64,000 bases of DNA from Echinococcus granulosus. Lineage: Eukaryota; Platyhelminthes; Cestoda; Cyclophyllidea; Taeniidae. Where the stretch lies: positions 1,124,814 through 1,188,813 of the forward strand of contig NW_020170395.1 in the NCBI RefSeq assembly GCF_000524195.1, read 5' to 3'. Positions 1-15,200 of this stretch are shown one piece after another; position 1 is the stretch's first letter, and every line of letters starts with the position of its first letter. The position numbers and the translations under genes were made by a program. The notes beneath the pieces were generated by a model that saw only the letters and a list, made by a program, of their open reading frames with translations, did no database searches and was not told the DNA's origin.

Positions 1-1
1 T

Positions 2-213
2 CTGCCCAGCGAGACGCGTGGTCGCACAAGCGGTGTCGGCAGTGGCGATAGCCCTAGCTCATCCACTACCTCCTTCCCCTTCAACCAACAACAACAACTT
101 GGAACTCAGAGACGCACCAGAACCTCAGCGCCAGCAATTCCTGAGACCCCCACCAATCAGGAAGTCAGTGAGAAGGAGAAGCAAGAGCTTGATCGTGAGA
201 CGCGCCTTGAAAT
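2..213 (+). CDS. CADPS: CADPS exon 1 of window (N-terminal low-complexity region)
   Basis: Open from the left edge. It encodes a Ser/Thr/Gln-rich stretch with QQQQ, then [16 protein letters not shown], matching the SEKEKEEL motif before the conserved core of CAPS. Donor GTAAGT follows at 214, phase 2. The true start codon is upstream of the window. Confidence 0.85.
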
Positions 214-3200
214 GTAAGTTGGAAAGGTCTATGGATTGGGTGAGAATTATATGTATATGAAATAAATAGGTTAATGATAGTTGATAGATGGACGGATGGA
301 CAGGGACGTAAATGCACAATGCATTGAGAACCTGCTGTTTAAATGATTGACAATGCAAACAGCTGTTCAAAATGCAAGTGAGGGTCAGATTTGAAAATAT
401 ATGACATTTTGCTTCTCCTGGAAGAATCGTGAGCATACTGTATTCAGATATTACACGATGTTTTGTTATGAAATAATGGGAAAAAGTGCTTTAAATGACA
501 TTAAAAAATTTGAGTAGGTTAGTGTAAGCCGTGGATCATGCTTCCGTTCCCTTATGGACGCAGAGGAAACTTTTGATGTCAGTTATTGCTTGGATTTATC
601 GAAAAATTAGACTATCTTCACAGTTTACCCTACGCAGCAGATTCAAACCCATGTTGCAGAGACAATATGATGATGACGAAGGCGTGCCATCGGAAGCACC
701 TAAAAATCATTTAGTAAGAGAAGGTTCTCCCTCAGAGACGAACTGTGGGACTTAATTCCACAAAAGGGTAGCATCTGAAATGTTACAATATGAATAATAT
801 CATCAAAGTCTTATTTACAATAATTTATTTAAAAGCCACACGTGTTTTAACTTGGCATGAATAGGGGAGCGTTAAATTAGACGTATAAGACTAAGACTAA
901 ACATCTTCATTATGTAACAAGGTGCTGACAAAGTCTCCTCCAGTCGCCCACAACATTGATAATTTTAGCAAGTTACTTGTTCCTCTAAAGTGGCTATTTT
1001 ATTAATAGTGGAAAGTGTAGTTGGAGCTCAGAGCAGTGATTGCTTCACTTACTGGTAAGTTAACTACAATGATCAAACCCTAGACGTCTGTCAGGAGAAT
1101 GCCCAATCATAGGTCCAATTGTAGGCGGAAGTCGTTAACATGCTCATACATACTTTATTGCTTGGACCTTCGAACAGCAAAAATTGGGGCCATTTCCTCA
1201 CTTCCGGTCATTATCTTGATATGGAAAATAAATTTTCAAAACTAATATTGCATTGAAATCAGGCAACGCAATACCAGAATTAGTAAAAGAGCTGCACATA
1301 ATTATTCATTGGTATTACCCTTTAACGTAACATTTTACTAACGCTAATACACCAAATGTGTAGTAGCATAAAATATGCATATTTGAGAAGGACATCTTGC
1401 CCTTCAGCTACGTATACGTCGTGCGATGTATCGCCTACCCTTTTTACTCCAAAGTACCAACGGATCCGGCAAAGCGATACCTGAAGGTGACGAAAACCCA
1501 GCTAACCGCACTGAAGGGTCGATTTCAAGCTTTCCTAAATGGCGAGTTGGACATTGTTGGTGACGAGGCGTTTACCAATGCAATACAAAGCTACTACGAC
1601 GTAATTTTTGTTTTATTATGATGTGGTTCGGAGTTAGAGCCGTTAACTTCTAAAATAAGCTAGTAGTGATTACAATAAATATATAATTCAATATTTCAGC
1701 AGGCTGAAAATTAAACTATTCTCAGTTTTCCTCAATTAAAACCCCTTTCTCCTGCATATTTTAATTTTTGTAGCTATGGTGTAGTTGCATACAAGCTTCT
1801 TGGGTAAATTTCGAGTGACCATCCTTACGACAAGAAATTGCTTGTGATTTTTTTTTAGAGAACTGTGTGTTTGAAAAAATAAGAACTAATAAAAATGCAC
1901 TCGCAGAAAGTGCTAAGTAACCTCAAGTACATTTTCATAGCTTTTCAAGAGGCTATGCTGTTTCAAACAACCATTTTATTTAAGAATTTTATGATAGTAG
2001 GCTTTTGGCAATTCACTTATTAAAGGTAAGTCATTTTATACCATGGTTTGCTTTAGATTAAGCTAATCAAATAGAGAAGGCAATATAAAGGAAGAATTAC
2101 TGCAATGAAGGTAAAAGATGCGCACAAATTAAACGACTTAAAAACTGCCTTTGGCAGTCGTTTGACGACAGTTTTAAAATCAAAATTTTAAGATAAAGGA
2201 GGCATATTTAAATAGCGAAGGGAAAGGCGATCCCCCACAGAGAACGGCTTTGTTTCACGCATTTTGTGCCTATCCAACCTACATTAATTCTCTAAAAGTA
2301 GTTGATCTTTTTGAAGAAACTGGTCTTAGTAATAGGCATAACTAGATTATGCAAGGCGACCGTCCAATTATAGAAAACAAACTTGCGCTCCACCTACGAA
2401 AGGATAATATATAACTAAATTCTAGGATAAAAAGGGAATGGAGAAAGGCCTCAATAGCTTTTAATGAAACTTTTCTTGTATCCTGTGATGCATGCCTGTA
2501 AGCACATCGACTTGCCCCATGATCAACCACTATGAGAAGGTAGAGCTTTTCATTGGTTTGGAAAGGAGCTTAGACTGTCTCTGTTAAAGGTTTGCATCAA
2601 TCATGAGCAAAAATTAAATAGACCGGTCAAAATTGGACTGTCTTAAGAGGAAAAGGCATGAGTTTGCAATTCATGGATTACCTTGAAAGTCAGCGGGGAG
2701 GGTGTTCGCAATAACACCCTTAAAAATTGCGTTTAAAATCTAACATGTAAATATAAAACAGTAGCAAATACCATCCTGGTTCAGTTGTGACACTGTCCTT
2801 CCCATCATTACCACGCCGGGCTACCAATTTGTCATTTTTATGAAATATTCACGACCACACTTGCTTGTGAATTTAAAAAACCATTAAATAAATATCTCCG
2901 AAATTTGAATTATTTCCGTAATGAGGGTGGAAGGCTTAAACTTACTACCGTCTGAGCTTGAAATTTTACGAAACATTGAATCGTACATAATCCTTACTTT
3001 TGCCTTTTTCGCTACACTTTATGCAATACTCTGAACATTCAGTTAACTCCTCGCCTTGGTTCCGCGGACACTTAAGACTTCACCTTTGTACTTTTGCTGG
3101 GTGGCATGGTGTCCGAGCCATGCCAGTAGCCTTTGGGTCCTTCTGTACGTCACCAGTAGTTTTCTATTGTGGCATTAGGACTTCTTTCGTCTTCATCGTC

Positions 3201-6200
3201 ATCGAAAACCTAGTTTGGCACTACTCAGAGCCGGCTCTGTTTTGTTAGAATTCGTATCTTTTCTTTACCGACTGCACTAACCGGTGGCATAATAAAAAGG
3301 TGAAATCGGAGTAGTCGCATTCAGGTCTATACGTTGGATTCTATTGACACGCTTAAATCGCACACAACCCTTGCACATTATAAATTGGGCAGCTGGATGC
3401 TTAAAACTGACAGTGTCTGTTTAGATGAAGGTCGCCATTTTTTTTCATAAAAGCCGTAATTAACCTTAACGAGTTCTGATTTGGTACAATGGTCTGGCGA
3501 TAGTGACAGACATTTTTTCACGATTGGTCCATAATTGTGAAATTTGATATCAGCGTCATTAAGCCTGGGATGTGCACAATTCCGAAATACATCTTTTGGC
3601 CTATCCGATTTGCATAGGCGTGCAATATCACAGGCCAGCCTTTTGTAACAACTTTTAGAACAACTAATCATTTAAGCGGTATGCAAATACCTAATTCAAA
3701 TCAACGTTGACAGTTCGTGGAAACAAAAGTTTTTTCTAATTATAACTAATACACTTCGAAACGAGAGTTCCAAAAGTTTATTTTTAAACATTGTGACAGT
3801 AGACTTAGTAAAGGATAACTCTACGGTTTTATAAAATCGAAGACTATTTTGAAGTGGTGGTGATCAAACCGTGCAAATTCATCATTTTCTCCCCTTTAAT
3901 TGGTTTCTTTTTTTATTTCAACAGATATTTCTATGCAGTGATCGAATCCTCACCATGGTGAAGGGAGGTGGCTGCTCGATGCACGATTTCCGTGAGGTTT
4001 TTCGAATAAACATCGAGTGTCGAATCCAATGTCTCCCTGACATCGAGGGGTTGGACAAGTCAAACATCTCGAGCGCCTGGATGGTTAAGTTTGACCAGAT
4101 CTGCCGTGGCGGGGCCGGCCCCTCGGCAGCCATCCAACGTCTTCAGGTACCTCAATCCGAAGTCTTTATGTCAAAGGAGCAGCTCTACGACATGTTCCAG
4201 AGCATTCTCGGTGTCAAAAAGTATGAGCATCAGATCCTCTTCAATGCATTGCAGGCGAGTGTTCACTTAATATCTACAGCTATCTTCATCAGTGAAATAA
4301 TTTTATCATATTGCCACCTTGCCGAATAGTTGTTTTCATAAAGATAAAAATGAGTCATTACATTTTTTTAATGCTATTGGTATAAACGAGTAAGAAATTA
4401 ATCTAAATGTTAACTGCAAAGTCATTTCGATTAAATATTCGAAGTCCTTCGAAAACAATTTTCTGGAAATTTTGAGCTAAACTCCATTGCCGGTGCCTAA
4501 TTTATAACACGCGACAAGTTTCATTCATTAATTCAAAAATGAAGTTAGGGGTAATTGGTCGAATAACAAATGCATTTTGACTTCAGGGTGGTTAATGGTA
4601 TTAGTACCCTATCAATTATAAAAACCTGCTTTAGACACAAACAAAGTGATTACTTTGGGAGCTTCATCACGTTCATTTTATCAATTCGACCTTATGGTCA
4701 AGAAACCTAAATTAGACCACCATGGCATTACTTTGCTTAATGCCCTTAATGCACGCAAAACACCGCAGCCTTAGTAAACACCGCAGGGAATTTCAAGCCT
4801 CCTTTTAATTCATCTCATTGGCAGTAGGGATAAACTTGGGCTTTGGTGATGTCCGCCCATGCTAAATATTCCCGCACGGAAATAGTGAAATAATATCCAG
4901 TCTTTTGACATGAACTGTCATGACTTGGGCCTATTAATCGCAGTTGTGGCTACTTAGATATTCCATTCCTGCAAATGAATTACAACAGTAACTTAAATAG
5001 GATGGTATATTGGTCTCACGCAAGTTAATTACTCAAATGAAATGTTAATCTGAAGAGCTGCAAATATGAATCTGATCATCGCTTATTTTAGTGGCACCCA
5101 GTCTTGATTTGCTGATTTGGGAAGCTGTCTTTTAATTTTCGAAGTTGACTTAGCACAAACAATTTTTAGGCAATTTCCAACTGGCTTCTTAGACTCATTT
5201 TCTTGGCTTCACTTTATTTTGCACAATTAAAATGGTCTGATAAAGGCCAGTTGTACGAATGAATTCATCATTACACCAAACTCAAGCCAGTATAATTACT
5301 TACATCACTAGTTTTTAATAAACTCATTAAATCATAAAAAGCTGTTTTGTATGTTAACGAAAGAATTTTAGAGCTGATCCTGCTAATAACTGCTTAAATT
5401 CATTTTAGCAGAGATGTTCAAGCGGAGCAAATGATTAACAGGAGGCGCCACTTTCTTACTGAACAAGCGTAAAAACGACCGCTGAAATACCAAAATAGGT
5501 CATACCTTTATTCTGATTAAGTTTTTCGAGTATAACATCGGTAAAAAAGCACTAGCTTGTAAAATGATAGATTATCCAAAGGATTTTGCAATTTACTATT
5601 TGATGTTTACATTTAAGCTTGACAATGCTGACGAACAGGCAGCTCAAGTTCGACGAGAACTGGACGGTCAATTGGCCACGATCGAGGAAATGGCCAGGGT
5701 AAGATGTGCGCTTTCATGTAGAATCAGCATCTATCACTACGAACTACATTATTATAAACAAACGCGTAAACATTTTAGGGGAGGCTGATTTTACTACCAA
5801 GCTCAAAAATGAGCCGTAAGGAAGAATTCCGCTGAATTCTGTTAATGCCTTTTACTATAATATAAACATCTCTGAGTACGAAATCACCTGTGTAAATCAA
5901 CTTCTAAATGCTCAAAAATGTTGAACAAATAAATTTTTTGCAAAGGTGCACATGCTACATTTATTTGCTTTCGCAACTAGTTACCCAATTCAACTTTCGA
6001 ATGCATTTGCTAGGTTCTGAAACAGGAAATGACAAAATGCCAGGATATGAACCAGATTTTTCACAAGAAGAACACCTGTGGTATGATAAACGTAGAAGGC
6101 TCCATCAGCTTGTTTCCTGCATGGATAATAGTACAGCAGTTTGCATCTTCTCTAGTAAATAGGATATTTAAATCCTCAAATCCACACTTCACGGTGTTAG

Positions 6201-9200
6201 GTGAGCACCCTGAATATTGTGAGATGATGCGATGTGAGGATTTAGTTTGATTTCCCATCAGAATTCAACCATATCATAGACGAAAGTCTGAAAACTTCTT
6301 TTCTATATTTGGGCTTTTTAAAGATTGAGGCGACTAAACACTATTTAACATGACAAAATTCTGAGCATATTATTTATTCTCGGGCGCCATCAGCGCCCCG
6401 CATATAGCTTCGGGGCTGATTGTTATGGCAGTAGTAAAGTGAAAGTGAAAGTCATTGCGAAGGTATTACAGTGAAATTGAGATAGAAGCGGAAATATTTT
6501 TTTACGCCAGGAAACATTTGCAATACACGGTGTCTGCTTCCTTATTTAGAGATGGAATGCTTAAGTAGAGCAAAGGATAGATAATGGTCTTCATTGTTTC
6601 AGAATGCGAAGAAATAATTATACGCATGTACAGAAAACTTCGAAAACATCGAGAGTTAAAATTGCTCATGACAGATGGATTAGCGTCAATCAGCCAGCGT
6701 AGTCTATGAGCGGCGTCTTTTGTGTCACACCTGATTGTGAGTTCATGTATTTGCCGCATGAAGGAAATGACATTTGATTTAAAAGATCTTAATAGTAGAA
6801 AACAGCGCGTTTATATTAAAATTGAATTTTGCCATCCATTTTATTAACAGGTTAGTGGTAGTGTGGTTTTGCTCCAGTAAAAGAAATAATGCCAGCTAGA
6901 CGCCTTAGTTAGTTTTTAAGACGGTATGGGACTTAAAGATCAGTAAATAATTTGGTTACATTTGTCAAAATGTGTCAGAATTTCAGAGGTATAGACTGCT
7001 CGATTAGATTACTAAAATTACTTAAAATTAACACCATCAGGCTTAATAAAACACCTACTAGTCTAAAACACTTTAGTCGAATAGATTAAATGATGTGACA
7101 GAGCATACTAGGTTCTCTCTTCTCCTTATGCTATAGAATCGAAATATCCCAAGACTGGTGCAGAAGTCCATGGACTCTCTCTACACAGAGGAACTGCGCA
7201 ATATGGTGAACGAGCTCATGATTCGCCTTGAATCAGTCCCCGTCACCAAGGGTGGTGGAAGCTTTCAGAAGTTCAAAAGGCATGGAAGGAATCAAAGTCT
7301 CGGTTCGAGTCTGCGGGATCACAGTGCTGAGGAGAGCCCAGAACTCAACCTCAGCAAGGTAGACACGCAGCTAAACTTCACTCTTGAGGTAAGTAATCTT
7401 GTAAATAAGTATCTTTACTTGCTATTTAAACACTTTTTTTACTTGTGGTGCTGTCCCCTGTCTTCTGCGTACGCAGATCTGAGAAGTGGCACTAAGGCAA
7501 CATTTAATCGCCATGGCAATCAACTGAATTCGCGCAGCTTCCAAAATAAATAATTAGGTAACCGTAAACAGCTTCTTATTTCACCTTTTTAATTGATATA
7601 TTGGAAGGGTTGCGGCATATGGTCCTTCCAGCCATGCCACACGGAAGTACAACAACGGAGATCAAGAGGGCCGGTTAGCATAGTAAAAGTAGCAACTAAC
7701 AGTTCACCTCAAATTAGTTAAGTTGCTGTAAATTAACCTTTTTGTGAAAGTGCAATATTTACTCTCCTCTGTTAATTAGTTTGATTTTGTAGGATTTACT
7801 TCCCATCCCAAAGAGATTTCCACACACTGCAATCATACGTGTCCCAAATTGAGGGGTGCCAGTTGACGTCCACACTGCACGAAGTGCACTCAACACTAGA
7901 TAGCGGTCTTTCCACTTTCGAAATTTTCTGTTTCCCATTACCTTAGTAAATACATACTAAATGTAGTAAATCTTGAAAATAAACAACCTCTTAAATAAGT
8001 TTTAGTTTTTAGAAGAATTCAGAATAGTGATTGAGAGAACTTCTAATATTTGCCACGTCAGTCTACTTATGACAACCGAATTTGCATACTGATGATCAAA
8101 GCGAATCAACTTTTGGGATGACTGTCTTCATGTAAAACATCCACACCAATGTAGCAGCAGAATGTTCTGCTGAAGTGTCGCCACAACTTGACTGTTGTTG
8201 GAAGTTTCTGAGTTGCTAAGCTCATGTAGAAAGGAATGTCCGCTGCTCAAATATGCAGAGTATAACCATTATGTGGGTCACAATCATGCGATGACCAACA
8301 GATTTCTCTCAAAATGTTGCCTTGAGCATATATTTGTCGAGCTAACTATGATGTGTCTAGGTTTTTACGTTTCCATGGTACTACATCGAAAAGTGCAGAG
8401 AAGATTTGGCCGGAGTGAAGGTTACTCCACTTTGGCTGAACTCCACCTGTCAGCGGTGATCTAACACTGCCAATGTTTCCTCATTTAGAAGCCACATTTA
8501 AACACTCATTTATTGCCGTTTATTCATCTACTCAATCTGAAGTTCTCTGCATTATCTTAAGCTGCATATACAACGGAGGGCAATCTTCAAAGCATCACGA
8601 ATACGCGGCTGAATGACGCCCTGATAAAGCAGCGTTGGACACCACTTAAAACCGAAACCAACTGCTTCACTTAGACACACCTCTAGCAGCCAACTGCCCT
8701 CTTGGAGTTTTCTCTAGTAGTGATTCAAATTTTAAAGCAATCTTCTTAGCACTTTGCACTCGCTAAAGCAATCACCGTAACATTTTTCAATCGAATCCCT
8801 TGCCTAAATATCATAGGCATCCTCTCATTTCACTTTTGCAAAGCTTTTCTCCCCCACCCACATGCAAGCAACCTAACCTTATTCACACCCGTTTCTATCT
8901 CACTACCTCCCATATGTCGCCCTAGGGGAGTGGCGACCATTGAGGTTAGAGATGAGAATTGGGTAAAACAGTATCTTAAGGTTCCAATCTTCTCACAAGT
9001 CGGTCGGATAAAATGTGGTATGAGATGTACAGCGCGAGGGCCTATGTTGCCTTTTAAAAATAAAAAAAAGAACTTCCTTTTTTCTAGATTTATCAGACAA
9101 CATTACAAATATTTATCTCAGTCAAGAAGTTCGTAGTGAGCAATTGCGCCTACAGTCTACAGCACCTACATATACACACCCATACCTACAATCCCAACCA

Positions 9201-12200
9201 CAAACAGGCACACACACAAACGAAGCAAGTGTGGTCTTCTACGGATGGAATGCTGAGTGCTAGGGCAATGTAGGATGGGTGGTTGGTGAATTGTTCGGAA
9301 CTAATCAGTGATGCATTAGTTCACTTAACGAGATTCGGAGTACAAAGCCACAGAAGTCGTATCCCACCACAGGTCAGTCAATCCGTCAGTTGTCGGTCAA
9401 GGTGCATTGGAGTCAACTTTTTGATGCTTTACCAAACCACACTTATCGTCTCCACGTCTTCTTCAAATTACACGCAACATGTTTGGCACAAAGCTTCTGC
9501 AGCATCTCAGAAGTCCAGTTCAACTTAGTTTGGTAAGGAGACAAGCTCGATTTACATCCCTCAAGTTCAAGTGATATGATAGACTGCCGCATATCCACCT
9601 TTATAATGCACATGGTCAGTGGTATTTTACCAAATCCTTCAAGCTGCAACAAGTCATTGCATTGAATTATGCAAAGGACCACACGACCCTCTCACCTGGC
9701 AGATTTTAACTTAACTCGTCAACCGGTATCTCTAATTAACACTTTCGTATGAAGGTATCTTTGATAACAAACGTAACGTGCAGAGAGACAAATCTGTGGT
9801 GCCTCGTAAACACCTTTTTAGGCAAATTTGAAATATGGTTCCTGTTTTTTAAATATGAGTTTACTTGGAAACTGAGAACGGTTGCGTGGCAAATCAACGA
9901 ACTCATGGGTGTACGTATGGGATTTTAAATGGGTAAAGCCACGGGGAAGGGGGTAGGGCAGTCATCTAAATTGCAAACAAAACAAAGTTTAATTGAACTG
10001 GAATTCCAGCTTTATCCATCGTTCCACAGTCCATTCAGGCTGCTCAACTTTTTGTTGTGTCGATAAATTTTAGCCAAGCATTATAGGTTTTTAGCCACGG
10101 TAAAGAGGAATTTGGGAATTTTACTGCTGTACACCTATTTCTGGCACTCTTCTTGGCTTCATCGGTTTGTAGCAATATGCAAAAATGGCATCAGCATTGG
10201 TACAAGTTATCTGTGCTTTTAGAAGTTTGTCATATACAAGCACTCTTGCTCCTCACATCATTAGGTGAATAATTGCAACCGACTGAAAAATAGAATTAAC
10301 CATCTTTTTAAGACGAAACTGAAGGAGGCAGTTTTTAAACACGGTGAAAACTGCTGACGCAAAAGGCGAAATTTCATTTAAATTGAGATGAATGCATATT
10401 AAATGCTTCAGTAGCAGACACATCGAACCCGTCGCCATTTTTCGCACCAATTTAATAGCTTTCATCTTAAGATGGGATGACCAGAAATCATGTGAACGGC
10501 CTTTAGTAATCTTACTGATGGCCAGCTCTTTACCTGCTTTTTAGTTACCCGAAGAAATTAAAATTGCTCCATGCATAGTAAGACCGCTTTCTAAAAGCTA
10601 ATCTCAAAACCTTTAAACTTGTAAATTTCTTTAAAAGAGAGCATGCTTTGTCTTAGGAAAATTGCAACGGTTAAGGCTCGTACATTGCATTGGTAACACG
10701 CCTATCTAAACGGAATTCTAGTCACTTTACTGATTGACAATAGAAACTATCTGCCACTTCATCAACGCGTGATGTCGATTCACGTAAGTAGTAATCAGGA
10801 TTTACAGAGAAAGCATGATATACGATTGCATTTATAACTCATCTTTAAAACCCACAAAAAAATTTCATAACCTAAATTTAAGTAAAGCACTGATGGTCAC
10901 CGTGTGCCTTCCCTCCTGAGTATCCTATTTAACTTAAGAAATCGCTACAAAATGTCAGTCCACGCAACTCAAGTTATGGCTGGTTTTAGGTGCTACAGAC
11001 TTCTCTTCCCTAAAAAAACACGTGTTTGTATCGGATTTCCTCTGCTTTACTATTTTGACAGTAGTTGCAGTCTGTTGGAGATTTTTAGGCCGAAAGGGTA
11101 AAGTCTGTCTTTTTAAACCACTTTTTTTAAACCGAAGTAGCAGCGTTTCAAAATTTTATCAGCTTTTTATTGCAGTGATTGTAACTTGCTCTAACACACA
11201 AGTCTTTTTTGAATCATCTTTAGTCTTCCGCATCGACTTTAGATTTCCATCGTCCATCGTTTGCAACTGATCTGCCTTTGCAGGTTTATTCGCTTAAGGC
11301 GTTGCAAAAAATTATAGCGCAAGTGCAGGAAATCATGCTAAGAAGTTCCAAAAAATTTTAGCCATTTAAAGTTCTGCATACTGTTTAACGCCTTTTAAAT
11401 CAAACGCTGAAATACCAACTTCTTTCTACCATCCACGCATGAGTTAAGCTAGCAGAGAACCTGTTGGATCCCCTCTTCCCTTCTTAATAGTGGCTTTCTT
11501 CCACTTATTCTAGACCACAAATACCATTTAAAGTCCCACCTCTGTCACGTACTGGCAGTAGAATGGCTATCACAATCGCTCGACATGAGTTCACTTACTG
11601 GACATTCAGTCAACTGAAGGCGTCCTTTACGTTGTCTTTCAACTATCTTCAGACCACAATTGTTGTTGAGCATCCTATAATCGGGTCTAAACAAAAGGTA
11701 CCCTCTACATCATTTGTCGGAATCGTGAGTGTCTAATACACCAGAATTTTTAATCTCAGGAGCGTCACTCCATAAATTACTCAAAAATCGGTGCGAAAAA
11801 CTCCGTTTATTAAATCCTTTCCCACCTGGAGGACCCCATTTCATGTAGCGCATAAAATTAGTAGGATAACACGGAATAAATAATGTTTGAAACGAATGTT
11901 GTCACAATAAAAGTTATTCGGTTTATGCCGCTCTCAACAAAATTGGCGACTGGCTGTCCATCAACTAATCAACAAAGCCGTGTTAAAGTATTAACCTATC
12001 TCTTCCATGCAAGCGATAGCTGTTATAATGCCATTTTACGTTTGTGGAAAATCCACTTTTGCATTGCATAGAAAAATTTTGTTTCTCCTGAGGAGTGATT
12101 CAATGACAATTAAATGTATTCAGTTGTACCAAATTTGTGGATATCTGCTCATACTAGAAAACTGCTCGTCTCAAATAGTACAAAGAAGCTTATCACCACC

Positions 12201-15200
12201 TTATCCAGTTAGTAATCCTAGTGCAAAAGACGTTATAAGTAGTCCCTATACCCACGCCTGGAATGGCAATATGGTGGTAGCTTTACGAAAGAGTTTCCTA
12301 AGCATGCATACTTTGGGAGTTTTACACCCTCTTCAAGATCCACTGGAAGTGCGCACGTCTCTACGCAAGAAAATTCTTGAAACGAATTGTTTCCTTACAC
12401 AAAAGATTCAGGCTGTTTCATATATAGAAATCAGCAAGCCCTCACTCTAAATCAGATCTTTACTTCGCATTTTATACTTTTAATTATGCATGTAAATATC
12501 GTTATTGGCTCATTCCATTAGCTGGAGCATTGATTTTAAAGTAAATTGTCCTTTTATCTGCATTCGAGATGTTTCGTGGGATAATTTTGAACTTAAATTG
12601 GAATTATCTATAAACAAAGCATTTGTCAATAAAATTACCTCTCTCAATCCCAATTTAATGTCACAGCTGCCAGGATCTCAGACAAAAATTAACGTCCGTA
12701 GTCAAACCATTGTATTGGTCCAAAAATTGCCATCAACACCTGTACTGATTTACTGTCTATGAATTTGAGAAATTACAGCAACTCTCACTCCAAGAAAACC
12801 TCATTCGTTTGTACTGCTGTGCTAAACTCAGTCAACCCGTATGCACCATGATTTACTGTAACCACTCATCTTGGACTGCGAATAAGCACGTATGAGATAG
12901 TTGCAAAGCCAGACACAAACGAAGCATCATTGCGACACATGCATGCAACTTTACTCCATTTCTTTTGTTGTTTTGAGCAAGAGTGCTTTTGCTCGTTAGG
13001 ATATGGCCTCATCGGTACGAACATAGGTTTTACGCATACCTGACTTGCTAGAACCTTCCTGGTATTTGACGTACTCTTTCCTAAGTATCTTAATTTAGAG
13101 CTTTGAGTATCCGCTACCATGCTCTAACCGCAACCTCATCACATCCAATTATTTGTTGCGGCCTACTTTTTTTGCGGCATCATTTCCAATTAAGTCACTG
13201 GAGAATTTTGTGTCCCTTAAGCAGAAAGTTGTTATCTTTTAATTAAAAATTCGTTTAATAAGGTTACTATAAGCAGGGCTGTAGCAATCTCTCAGCTAGG
13301 GTTTGCCTTTCAAAAGTATTGGTTTGCACATTTGATAATTCCTACACAGTAGTACCAAGTCCTCAGCCAAGCTGTCAAATTGAAGCGGTAAACTACTGAG
13401 AAGAAATTATGAATGCTTTATATCTAAATGGGGCGGTTGTTGTGCTGATGGCCAAGTCCCAAATAAGTACTAGCACTGAGGTCCTTTATCGAGTGTTTTA
13501 AATCCTTTACAGTACTCTAAATTTTGTTTAAGCAGATCAAATTCGCCAGCTATTAAATTATAATTGGTGTTGATAGCCCAACCGGGAGCCATTAAAGTGG
13601 AATAAACAAAGTGTCTAAACGAAATTTTTGAAACAAACTCATCAAACATAAAGTCAATTTTATTTAAGCAGAATAAGAACACAAGTCCGCCAGTGAAATT
13701 CTAGAATGGGTTCGGTTTTTTTATTTTTAAGGATTATATGGACATCTGTAGTTATCATGATGGATAGACTCAAAGAGCCTGCTTTATGAAGCTAATTTGC
13801 TATTGTAAAAGATACGACTGCACCATTCCGTTAAGACACTTTTTTCCACCTTAGGTTGTCGTGGTACAAGTAAAGAACTTAAAGCATTTACCACCAACAA
13901 AGATGGTCTATTGCACAATGGAGGTTGAGGGAGGTGATCGCTTACAGACGGATCTGGCCGAGGCTGGCAAAGCTCAGTGAGTTTTCACATCACTTCTTTT
14001 TGGTGAAAGAAGTTGCCATTATTTACGTGTAGGTGTCCTTCTTCACGATGAACTTTTGTATGAAATACGATCGCAAATAGTCCTAGAAATGATGTATCGT
14101 CTGTCACTTCTATTGCACTTTAAACTGCTTCCTTTCAAATCAGGAAAGGTCTCAAGCATCTCTACGAATTGCGATAGAAGTACTAAAAATCTTGCCAAAA
14201 AATAGTACTTTGTCTACCTTTTCAAACTACTTCACTATAGATTTATCAGTAGCGCGCAAAAAAGAAGATAAAAAGTCTGAAAAAAATCACTAATGGGATC
14301 AATCTTCGCTCTAGCTTATGAGCCAATCATTGGGCCTGTGTATCATTGCGAAAGGGTTAGAAAATTTCTTTAAGCTGATAACTTTCTGTTAGAGTTACTT
14401 TAAGGTCTTGAAGAGACCTGCTTCCGATATAATTACTACTGCGATCTTCTTTTTTCGTTGCCCGATCTCTTAAAGCCCGCGGATGAGCATTAAAAAAGGA
14501 TCCAACGGAATATGGGATAACTGAAACCCTTGCGTCATCATTGTCACAGATCGTCCGAGAATGGGTGGAAAATTTGTAAAGAAATCCGAAAATAACTATG
14601 AGATAAATAATTTTGGGCACGCTAATAAGTGGGTTTTGGCATTTTAGAACAGATGTATAGTTTAAGCTACTCAATTGCATAAAACTCTCCTGGTTCTGTT
14701 TTAGCTAATTATACTGACCGGACATAGCTTTTAGCCTACCACTTTGTTTAAGTAAAAAATTCTGTTCAAACGTTTATCTTCATTACGCTTGAAGCAGAAG
14801 CGCTCACTGTGCTCACGGCACCATCAACTACATCATTGATTAAATGCTACGGAAAACTTTGTGATTTTAAAATCGTTCTCCCTTCTTCAGTCAACTTCAA
14901 CGGTGAAAATTTGATTCGAATACGGAGTCAAATTCCCCTATTCAATGTAGCTTACAGAGTGAAGAACGGATTTTGCCTACGATATTTTTCTTTTTGACTA
15001 TCGGTAAAGGGAGAAGACAATTGAAGCGGCACTGTGGCTTATGCATCTACACTACACGCGATGGAGTCATTTGTTAGGTAATGATGCATCACATAGATGA
15101 TGGCAGCGCCTTTCCTCGCTTCTGCCAGTCAAAAACAAATATTTTTGGATAAAAATAACAATTTTACATACATCCACTGTTTCTGCATTTTTAAATAGAG

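Larger units (their letters stand above)
214..7136 (+). other. CADPS introns between exons 1 and 5
   Basis: The introns at 214-1407, 1601-3924, 4255-5617 and 5699-7136 are A+T-rich spacer. I see no additional exon, RNA gene or transposase. A dispersed repeat copy lies near 3050-3170. A short G+C-rich hairpin (arms CGGGCGC/GCGCCCCG) lies near 6381-6400 and has no assigned role. Confidence 0.6.
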
